Positions 8,234 through 12,670 of a DNA stretch of 12,670 nucleotides are shown in pieces. A model generated the notes under the pieces. It was not told the DNA's origin. It saw only the letters and a list, made by a program, of their open reading frames with translations, and did not search any database. The translations under genes and the position numbers were made by a program. Source of the stretch: Clostridia bacterium (GTDB taxonomy: Bacteria; Bacillota; Clostridia; Oscillospirales; Acutalibacteraceae); NCBI GenBank assembly GCA_900770165.1, contig CAAGJJ010000026.1:1-12670 (forward strand), in the 5' to 3' direction. Position 1 is the stretch's first letter, and each line of letters opens with the position of its first letter.

Positions 8234-8263
8234 TTACTTTTTCTTTTCTATTTTTTTTTCTCA
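8234..8263 (-). promoter_or_regulatory. A-rich leader ahead of the flippase remnant / capsule operon
   Basis: On the minus strand the bases just before the remnant's ATG are almost all A with a few G, including a nine-A run (T9 on the plus strand at 8251-8259). A-rich, Shine-Dalgarno-free leaders are normal for translation starts in Bacteroidetes, so the old wzx start signal appears preserved. I could not find a convincing -7/-33 Bacteroidetes promoter (TAnnTTTG and TTG) at standard spacing upstream. Where the operon's transcription starts is therefore open. Confidence 0.35.
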
Positions 8264-8389
8264 TTTCTATCATTCTCCCAAATTGTATCATCCTCAACCT
8301 CCAAACTCTATAAATGAGCCTTCAGCTGATTCCACTTACTAATGTCGTTGCATGAATGACGGCACTTATTAGATTTGCCGATCAAGCCT

Positions 8390-8432
8390 ATCTGTGATAA
8401 CGTGGCAGGGTGCGTTATGGTTTCCCACAGAT
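8390..8432. repeat. Imperfect inverted repeat, composite stem
   Basis: The left arm ATCTGTG-ATAACG (8390-8402) pairs with CGTTAT (8413-8418) and CACAGAT (8426-8432). This makes a 6-bp inner and a 7-bp outer perfect stem around a ten-base loop, with a seven-base bulge on one side (8419-8425). It lies about 50 bases past the stop of the 2TM gene. No T-run follows on the minus strand, so it is not a classic terminator. It may be an RNA structure stabilising the 3' end, or a degenerate repeat element. Confidence 0.45.
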
Positions 8433-8482
8433 GGCACGGATTCACACAGAAGCTTCGATGAAGGTCGAATACAAAAATATGG

Positions 8483-9277
8483 TTATGAAATGCTTTCTGC
8501 TTCGGATACATGGTTAAAGTGATTTTCAATCTTTATTAAATATTCCTTCAAGACGCTATTATTATCAAGATTGCGATTGAGCATTCCTCTAATTTTTGAT
8601 GAAGCCCCCAAAAATTCTTCGTCAAACATAGATATATGTGAAGCAAGGGGAGAACTTTCATTCTCATTTGGTTCTATTTGTATTTTGTCAGGCAATGCAG
8701 CTACTATGGCAACAAAAAAACCGAGCCAATAATTGTAATCAGACTGGTTCTCATCAAAAACTCGAATAGGTAAATCTATGTTTTTATTAAAAGATAATGA
8801 ACATGCATATAAAAGAATATATCCATAAGCTGAACCACCTGTAAACATAGAATTGTGTTCAGAATCCTTCTTGGAGGTTACGATTTTAACTTTGTCAAAA
8901 TCATTTAAGAGTGAGGATATTTCTAATTGACCTTCATTTAGCGATTTTACATCCTTTTGAATTTTTGAAATGCCGCCATCCAACAGTTTTGACAAATTTT
9001 CCTCGATATGTCCAAAATCTTCCAATTGCTTTTTAATTTCCGCATCAATATCTCTTACATTATTTAATTGAATGTTTGAAGCATTGCCCGATTGGATGGA
9101 GTAAACAATAGATACTACAGCCAAAACAATTGAAGTAATAGTAGAAGCAAAAGAAAAATTCTCAAACGCCACTTCCGACACTGGGTAACGAATTTGCAAG
9201 AGAATACTTATAATTATTAAACTACAAATAGCCAAAATATAGTATAAATGCAATTTTGAGATTTTATCTGAGTCCAT
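8483..9277 (-). CDS. Predicted membrane protein: two N-terminal helices, coiled coil, cytoplasmic domain
   Basis: I do not recognise a named family. The 264-residue product has two clear hydrophobic segments, at about 11-29 (YYILAICSLIIISILLQI) and 43-62 (SFASTITSIVLAVVSIVYSI). A heptad-like, charged helical stretch follows at about 66-130 (with IKKQLEDFG, EENLSKLLDG, KSLNEGQLEISSL). A mixed C-terminal domain comes last, containing a moderately hydrophobic YNYWLGFFVAIVAALP near 180-195. The second helix has the Ser/Thr-rich 'sFAstiTSIvLav' character I associate with two-helix membrane modules in accessory regions, including SLATT-like effectors. This is resemblance only. It starts eleven bases after the stop of the Cas2-like gene, so the two form one transcription unit. 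A plausible role is a membrane-acting effector controlled by its small partner. That is inference. Confidence 0.75.
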   Translation of the reverse strand: MDSDKISKLHLYYILAICSLIIISILLQIRYPVSEVAFENFSFASTITSIVLAVVSIVYSIQSGNASNIQLNNVRDIDAEIKKQLEDFGHIEENLSKLLDGGISKIQKDVKSLNEGQLEISSLLNDFDKVKIVTSKKDSEHNSMFTGGSAYGYILLYACSLSFNKNIDLPIRVFDENQSDYNYWLGFFVAIVAALPDKIQIEPNENESSPLASHISMFDEEFLGASSKIRGMLNRNLDNNSVLKEYLIKIENHFNHVSEAESIS

Positions 9278-9288
9278 ATTTTCTATAA

Positions 9289-9555
9289 TTATAGTTTCTT
9301 TTTAATCCATTCTGTTACATCGTCAGGCATTCCAATCCATGCCGCAGGGCGTGAAACGGCACCAACATATAATTGGTCATTTGAATCCAAAGCTGTTTTA
9401 TACTTATCTCTTAATTCCACAGACGTAGAGTTTGATTCCACTAAATAAGAAGACCCTCCAAGTCTTGCCCAATTAATTTCCTCTTTTATTAAATTCAACA
9501 ACTTATCATAGTTTTGACCTGGTTGTGATAAGTCATAAGTCACAATATAAATCAT
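9289..9555 (-). CDS. Cas2-like / 'SinR family' small protein
   Basis: An 88-residue protein beginning MIYIVTYDLSQPGQNYDKLL. The opening beta strand ending in Y7-D8, the PGQNY turn, a helix, a second strand (SSYLVES, 35-41), a helix with RDKYKTALDSND (49-60), a strand (QLYVGAVS) and a C-terminal AAWIGMPDDVTEWIKKKL give a ferredoxin-like layout. This is the pattern of small proteins often annotated 'SinR family', which are structurally Cas2/VapD-like. They are not the Bacillus sporulation regulator of that name. The aspartate after strand 1 matches the position of the Cas2 metal-binding Asp, but nuclease activity is not established. No CRISPR array or cas1 is nearby. It is the first gene of a two-gene unit with the 2TM protein. 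Function is unknown; a sensor or regulatory subunit is possible. Confidence 0.8.
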   Translation of the reverse strand: MIYIVTYDLSQPGQNYDKLLNLIKEEINWARLGGSSYLVESNSTSVELRDKYKTALDSNDQLYVGAVSRPAAWIGMPDDVTEWIKKKL

Positions 9556-9615
9556 AATATATAGTTTTTTATAAGGTTTACACTCAAATTGGGACTTAGC
9601 CGTTATATTTATTTT

Positions 9616-9628
9616 AGGGCATAGCCCT
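9616..9628. repeat. Short perfect hairpin AGGGC-ATA-GCCCT
   Basis: A 5-bp perfect stem with a three-base loop sits in the 175-base gap (9556-9730) between the DUF2971 gene and the Cas2-like gene. On the minus strand it is followed by TAAAATAAAT rather than a clean U run, so it is at best a weak terminator for the DUF2971 transcript. The rest of the gap is A/T-rich and shows no gene. I could not place a standard promoter for the Cas2-like gene. Confidence 0.3.
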
Positions 9629-9730
9629 TTGATAGGCGTATCATTATTTAATGTATAAAATACAGCAGCAAAGAAAGTTCCTTCTAATTTAAATCATATT
9701 TAGAGTACTTATCATGAACATTGTACAAAT

Positions 9731-10324
9731 CTAATAAGTCAAATCAACCTTTTTTAATTGCTGTACTTCTATCGTTTCATCAATTGAATGAATCAAATTT
9801 TTATAAAATCTCACTTCTTTAGACACCATGTTGCAACCAAGATAAATACGCATAATTTTAATTTTTACGTATTTTGAAAAGTTAGAGTTCGGTATCTCTT
9901 TCATAATTCTCACTTCCTTTTCATAATCCCAACACTTTAACTTCCTTGACAAAATTAAATAAGCTTCTTCTTTATAATTATTACCATATACTGCTTCTAT
10001 CTTATCTACATATTGTACAGGAGTCTCTTTAATTCCCGTTTTAGAAGTAACTTCCAACTCTATGCAGCAACCCTTATGTGAATCCGCATAATGGGACCAC
10101 ATTAATATACTATTCGATAAAGAACAGATGTGTATATTATTTTTTTCAGAACGTAATAGAGAAAGCCAAGATACATCAACCCCATTTTGAATGCGAAAAG
10201 CTCCCTCCATAGGATCATTTAATTCCGAATAAGAAGCAAGATACAGCCTCTTAAATATAAGTATATCCAAAAAGTATCAAATATTAGATAAACTACGATA
10301 CTTATAAAAATGCATCGGTTCCAT
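9731..10324 (-). pseudogene. DUF2971 family protein, interrupted by an early in-frame TGA
   Basis: From ATG 10322-10324 the reading gives MEPMHFYKYRSLSNI, then TGA at 10277-10279. The same frame continues YFLDILIFKRLYLASYSE and so on to TAG at 9731. Both sides match one family: DUF2971 (PF11185) proteins open with a 'YKYR' motif and continue through 'LDIL..kRLY.as..eLNDPmEG'. Further conserved motifs are CSLSNSILMWSHYADSHKG (about 67-85 in the full reading) and CWDYEKEVRI (131-140). The function of DUF2971 is not established; it is often seen in accessory or abortive-infection-like contexts. The alternative is re-initiation at TTG 10268-10270, giving a 179-residue protein without the YKYR segment. 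The rest of the frame is undamaged, so the mutation may be recent, or a sequencing error. It lies 95 bases downstream of the FRG gene. Confidence 0.82.
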
Positions 10325-10362
10325 AAAAATATATTCAAAATTTATTATTCACTTGTTTATTA

Positions 10363-10387
10363 ATTGGATGGATTTTCTCCATTCAAT
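10363..10387 (-). terminator. Hairpin after the FRG gene (weak terminator or attenuator)
   Basis: ATTGGATGGA (10363-10372) and TCCATTCAAT (10378-10387) form a 10-bp stem with one mismatch and a five-base loop, about 33 bases past the FRG stop codon. On the minus strand TAATAAACAAG follows rather than a U tract, so intrinsic termination would be inefficient. It may separate, or partly couple, transcription of the FRG and DUF2971 genes. Confidence 0.4.
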
Positions 10388-10419
10388 ACGTCATCTTATC
10401 AGGAAATAGAAACTTTTTA

Positions 10420-11763
10420 TTATTTACGCGGTACCCTCACCAACCGTGGCTTCAGCGACTCAGGTACTTGGAACGATTTTGAGCGCGGGGTCGTATTACC
10501 ATTCTCATGCCATTCTGCATGTATCTTTCCATCTTCTTTGGCAGGGTGCATAGGTTCGTGATGCATACTACTTTGGAGGCCAAAGACGGAGCGGTATTTT
10601 TCTTCCATATAACATAGTCCAGAATCATAGCCTTCAGGACTATCCACACATCCATACATGTAATTGAACATCGTTTCTTGACCAATCTCTTGGGTGGTTA
10701 CGGACGAATAAACTTTTCCTCCCGACCGTAATTGTCTTGTTACGATATTACTCTGAATGGCATACCATTGGTCATCGGTAATAGGTTTCTTGATAGAAGC
10801 CCACGGTTGCTTTCGACGGCTTACAAATACATAGCCAGCCTTTCTCAATCTGTCAATTCTTTTAGTAACACTCATGGTGGCGTCAAACATCTTTGTCGCC
10901 AAACGAACCGCTTCACTTGAAAAGGTTGTTGTCTTAGCTATTGCCTTAGCCACATCCACTATATCGTCCTTGCGCCATAAGTACTCACCCGCATGGAAAT
11001 AATTGAATATCTCAATGGAATCGTCTTTTGAATAGTTAAACGAATACAAATAGCCACTAATAAGTCCTTCGCTACCTACATGATAAGCGAACCCATTCTG
11101 TCTGCCTGGTCGTTTAAATGGTTGTAACCCTATAACTTTCAGTTTATCGGAATAGACACCAAAGGGATTGTTCGGATCATTACTATTCTCGTTTGCCAAA
11201 ATAGCATAAAGATAACCTACATATTGTTTGTCTTCATGCTTTGGCTTATAAGAATCTGTATCCCTGTCATAATCGCACATGGCAAAGAACATGGCAACTT
11301 CTATACTGTTAGTGACATCCAACACGTCGGTCTTCAATCCGTAATATTGCGCCAATCCAACATAATCTACTTGATAATGACTGTTTTCAAAGCGTTGTGT
11401 AACATCAAACTGCTCTAAAAACAAACGGAACTCGGCTATTCTTACTTTCTCTACAAAAAGCTCATCATCAGTCAGTTGTTGACGATAAATAGTAGGAAGA
11501 CACCGTCCATAGTAACCACCCTGTCCTCTATAGAGAACCCCATAATCCTGAGACGTAGGTATCAAGATATAGCCTTTTTTCCCTTTAACCCTTACCTGTT
11601 CAAACGTTCCTTGTTTCGGTTTGTACTGAGGATTCTCTTTATAAAAATGTGCCCGGGATTGCTCAAACCACTTGATATCATTAACCAATTCCTTAAAAGA
11701 ATCATAATGGCGCTCAGCAGGAACAACACAAATGGGATATAGATTAATGTCTTTGTCTTGCAT
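10420..11763 (-). CDS. FRG domain-containing protein
   Basis: A 447-residue cytoplasmic protein; no signal peptide or membrane helix is visible. The FRG domain (PF08867) occupies about residues 20-225. It shows VLYRGQGG (76-83), LPTIYR (89-94), the diagnostic GLAQYYGLKTDVLDVT (136-151) followed by VAMFFAM (156-162), and IGLQPFKRPGRQNGF (211-225). The C-terminal half (from about 230) is charged, helical in character and not recognised. The very C-terminus is rich in His/Glu/Lys and Pro. FRG is named after its motif; its biochemical activity is not established, and it is common in accessory and mobile-element neighbourhoods. The start is the ATG at 11761-11763, which agrees with the conserved N-terminal region and is preceded by a tandem repeat. 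Codon use is less A/T-biased than in the capsule genes. Confidence 0.88.
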   Translation of the reverse strand: MQDKDINLYPICVVPAERHYDSFKELVNDIKWFEQSRAHFYKENPQYKPKQGTFEQVRVKGKKGYILIPTSQDYGVLYRGQGGYYGRCLPTIYRQQLTDDELFVEKVRIAEFRLFLEQFDVTQRFENSHYQVDYVGLAQYYGLKTDVLDVTNSIEVAMFFAMCDYDRDTDSYKPKHEDKQYVGYLYAILANENSNDPNNPFGVYSDKLKVIGLQPFKRPGRQNGFAYHVGSEGLISGYLYSFNYSKDDSIEIFNYFHAGEYLWRKDDIVDVAKAIAKTTTFSSEAVRLATKMFDATMSVTKRIDRLRKAGYVFVSRRKQPWASIKKPITDDQWYAIQSNIVTRQLRSGGKVYSSVTTQEIGQETMFNYMYGCVDSPEGYDSGLCYMEEKYRSVFGLQSSMHHEPMHPAKEDGKIHAEWHENGNTTPRSKSFQVPESLKPRLVRVPRK

Positions 11764-11787
11764 AATAATAGTAGTAATAATAGTAGT
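11764..11787. repeat. Perfect 12-bp tandem duplication abutting the FRG start codon
   Basis: The unit AATAATAGTAGT (plus strand) occurs twice without change at 11764-11775 and 11776-11787, directly before the ATG of the FRG gene read on the other strand. The duplicated stretch therefore forms the immediate 5' untranslated leader. A change in copy number would alter leader spacing and A/U content but not the reading frame. Confidence 0.8.
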
Positions 11788-11842
11788 CAGTTAAAGCATA
11801 GTCCTTCTATAGACACGTAGTAAATTCCTTTAACTTAATATG

Positions 11843-11865
11843 TTTGTCCCGCTTCGCGGAACAAA
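11843..11865. repeat. Hairpin 1, GC-rich with TTC loop
   Basis: TTTGTCCCGC (11843-11852) pairs with GCGGAACAAA (11856-11865) around a TTC loop, with one C/A mismatch in a ten-base stem. The A run that follows lies on the plus strand, so on neither strand does a T-run follow the stem. It is therefore not an intrinsic terminator. Confidence 0.6.
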
Positions 11866-11884
11866 AAAAGAGAGGGTCACTTTG

Positions 11885-11918
11885 CCCACAGCGGCGCTGC
11901 TTCGCAGCTTACAGTGGG
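11885..11918. repeat. Hairpin 2, nested stem with TTC loop
   Basis: Outer arms CCCAC (11885-11889) and GTGGG (11914-11918) enclose an inner perfect stem GCTGC-TTC-GCAGC (11896-11908), with unpaired bases between. The loop sequence is the same TTC as in the neighbouring hairpin, which hints at a related element. Confidence 0.55.
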
Positions 11919-11930
11919 TTTCGGATAGAT

Positions 11931-11947
11931 GTGTCCCATCGGGACAC
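11931..11947. repeat. Hairpin 3, perfect 7-bp stem
   Basis: GTGTCCC-ATC-GGGACAC is a perfect inverted repeat with a three-base loop. No T-run follows on either strand. Confidence 0.65.
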
Positions 11948-12021
11948 GGGGCTGAATGGGCTTATTTAATTATTTGTGAGTATTTGGTAATTATTAATTG
12001 CTGCTGAACGTGGATTAGTGA

Positions 12022-12038
12022 TACGGCTTTAAGCCGTA
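12022..12038. repeat. Hairpin 4, perfect 7-bp stem
   Basis: TACGGCT-TTA-AGCCGTA is a perfect inverted repeat with a tight loop (the palindrome extends one further base pair inward on paper). It is followed on the plus strand by CCTCCTATGTTTTG. Confidence 0.65.
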
Positions 12039-12070
12039 CCTCCTATGTTTTGCAAGTTGGATTTGGTATG

Positions 12071-12091
12071 GCGGAGGCATGATACCTCCGC
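12071..12091. repeat. Hairpin 5, perfect 7-bp stem
   Basis: GCGGAGG (12071-12077) pairs with CCTCCGC (12085-12091) around a seven-base loop. An alternative stem GGTAT/ATACC (12065-12069 with 12082-12086) competes with it, so the RNA could switch between two folds. Confidence 0.6.
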
Positions 12092-12102
12092 TACTATATA
12101 TG

Positions 12103-12125
12103 CTATTTTCAAAACGCCAAAATAG
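12103..12125 (-). terminator. A/T hairpin downstream of the Rpn-type nuclease gene
   Basis: CTATTTT (12103-12109) and AAAATAG (12119-12125) form a perfect 7-bp stem with a nine-base loop. Together with GGTGG/CCACC (12128-12132 with 12140-12144), which overlaps the nuclease stop codon, it forms two consecutive hairpins just after the gene on the minus strand. The minus-strand transcript is moderately U-rich here (TATTTTGGCGTTTTG), so partial termination is plausible, but no clean U tract exists. Confidence 0.4.
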
Positions 12126-12143
12126 GGGGTGGATGCTTACCAC

Positions 12144-12670
12144 CTACTGCTGAATAGTTAACTTTTTAATTTCATCTTTTGACAGATCTGTCATATTTAT
12201 GATGATATCAATATGCATACCAGCAGCTAGCATCTTCTTTGCAATCTCAATATTGCGTTGTTCTCTTCCTTCTTCACGTCCTTCTTCCTTTGCTGTGTCC
12301 AGCGAATTCTTGATGTCGCGATACGCCTTGAGACTATCCTCATATTCTCGCAACTCTGTAGGAGTGAAGCGGGCTACGGAAGCAGCAGCAAAGAGTTTGG
12401 AGAAAATCTTTTCGCGTAGAGCAGCAGGGCGGTTATCTAGGCGTGATAGATTCTTAAGCACATACATCCACTTGTCTGACAAAGACGTGAGCTCCTCATC
12501 GGTCTTGTCAAATCGTCCGACTTCTACATATTTAAACATCAGTTTGGTGTTAAACACCTTATTGGTCTTCGTATCCATCAAGGCTATTGTGTGGATTGTG
12601 TCTGAACTGTCGAAAGCCTCATCGCTCATCTTATAATTGAGCAAAGCAACAACATACACCTTCTTCAGAC
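12144..12670 (-). CDS. PD-(D/E)XK nuclease family transposase, Rpn type (partial, N-terminus beyond window)
   Basis: The frame is open to the right edge, with LKK codons preceding YVVALLNYKM, so translation begins outside the window; a GTG at 12659 is internal. The visible ~175 residues are the C-terminal part of the Rpn/PF12784 family of recombination-promoting nucleases. They show YVVALLNYKM, the TIALMDTKTNKVFN strand pair, FKYVEVGRFDK, LSDKWMYVLKNL, a charged linker with EEGREEGREQ, and an ending like AKKMLAAGMHIDIIINMTDLS, typical of the C-terminal targeting helices. The catalytic PD-(D/E)XK core lies mainly upstream and cannot be checked here. These genes are numerous in Bacteroidales and behave as mobile or recombination-linked genes. 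A hand-counted line inside it (12361-12420) is about 50% G+C, far above the capsule genes. Confidence 0.88.
   Translation of the reverse strand, partial: LKKVYVVALLNYKMSDEAFDSSDTIHTIALMDTKTNKVFNTKLMFKYVEVGRFDKTDEELTSLSDKWMYVLKNLSRLDNRPAALREKIFSKLFAAASVARFTPTELREYEDSLKAYRDIKNSLDTAKEEGREEGREQRNIEIAKKMLAAGMHIDIIINMTDLSKDEIKKLTIQQ

Larger units (their letters stand above)
8234..8482. other. Intergenic region between capsule operon and accessory genes
   Basis: About 250 bases without a supported gene. It holds the A-rich leader at its left end and an imperfect inverted repeat at 8390-8432. A frame open on the minus strand at 8308-8529 lacks an ATG at its start, overlaps the 3' end of the neighbouring gene and has a Cys/His/Trp-rich composition with no recognisable family. 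I do not treat it as a gene. Phrases such as TGTGTGAATCC and CATCTGTGGGAAA (minus strand) resemble degenerate intergenic words I associate with Bacteroidetes genomes. No U-rich terminator follows the membrane-protein gene. Confidence 0.5.
11764..12143. other. Non-coding region rich in small hairpins
   Basis: About 380 bases without a supportable gene between the FRG start and the stop of the Rpn-type nuclease gene. It holds the 12-bp tandem repeat and then at least six short inverted repeats spaced over about 300 bases (listed separately). Both flanking genes are transcribed leftward, so the region contains the 3' end of one and the leader of the other. A weak promoter guess for FRG is TTTA, 20 bases, then TATGCTTT near 11794-11828, but it matches the TAnnTTTG consensus poorly and I do not list it as a promoter. 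Confidence 0.6.

Noticed and set aside
8251..8259. T9 run as a terminator
   Set aside because: No stem precedes it on the plus strand, where no gene ends. On the minus strand it is an A-rich leader.
8308..8529. Minus-strand open frame of 73 codons
   Set aside because: It begins with TTG inside the 3' end of the 2TM gene, has odd Cys/His/Trp-rich composition and shows no family motif. It probably reflects repeat-like intergenic DNA.
9289..9555. Possible CRISPR-Cas locus because of the Cas2-like protein
   Set aside because: No direct-repeat array, cas1 or other cas gene is present; stand-alone Cas2/VapD-like proteins are common.
10452..10685. Minus-strand open frame of 77 codons in another frame
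   Set aside because: It is contained entirely within the FRG gene and has no independent support.
11843..11870. Intrinsic terminator suggested by the GC-rich hairpin and adjoining homopolymer
   Set aside because: The homopolymer is A on the strand where it follows the stem, and T before the stem on the other strand, so a U tract never follows the hairpin.
12199..12636. Plus-strand open frame of 145 codons
   Set aside because: It is antisense to the Rpn-type nuclease, which has recognisable family motifs; the plus-strand product is Ser/Arg-rich and family-less.

Overview
The window looks like an accessory stretch of a Bacteroidales chromosome (Prevotella/Segatella or Bacteroides type). The reasons are the protein families, the A/T-rich leaders without Shine-Dalgarno sites, and a PD-(D/E)XK nuclease family transposase (Rpn type) at the right edge. 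Nearly every real gene is on the minus strand, so transcription runs right to left. I saw no rRNA, tRNA, CRISPR array or complete insertion sequence.

Positions 1-8233 hold part of a Wzx/Wzy-type surface polysaccharide (capsule or O-antigen) cluster. In transcription order it has: a truncated flippase remnant (8072-8233), a hexapeptide acyltransferase, an intact Wzx flippase, a second hexapeptide acyltransferase, a Wzy polymerase, a GT2 glycosyltransferase, a GT32-type glycosyltransferase, a GT14/'Branch'-type glycosyltransferase, a second GT2, and a polysaccharide pyruvyl transferase cut by the left edge. Most joints overlap by 4 to 44 nt or are separated by only a few bases, which suggests one translationally coupled operon. 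Together the genes would assemble a lipid-linked repeat unit, decorate it with acetyl and pyruvyl groups, flip it across the inner membrane and polymerise it. The initiating sugar-phosphate transferase, nucleotide-sugar genes and export genes are not visible, so the cluster must continue to the left. The middle of the cluster is about one third G+C in a sampled stretch, while the pyruvyl transferase gene and the right edge are clearly richer.

Positions 8234-12143 are an accessory block. It has a two-gene unit (a Cas2-like/'SinR family' small protein plus a protein with two N-terminal membrane helices and a coiled coil), a DUF2971 gene broken by an early in-frame TGA, and a FRG-domain gene. 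The combination resembles a small defence or conflict island beside the capsule locus. That role is inference; the sequence alone does not prove it.

Positions 11764-12143 have no gene but carry a closely spaced series of small hairpins and a perfect 12-bp tandem duplication directly ahead of the FRG start codon. The window ends inside the Rpn-type nuclease gene. The points most worth a second look are the flippase scar, the nonsense codon in the DUF2971 gene, the Cas2-like/2TM pair, and the hairpin series.
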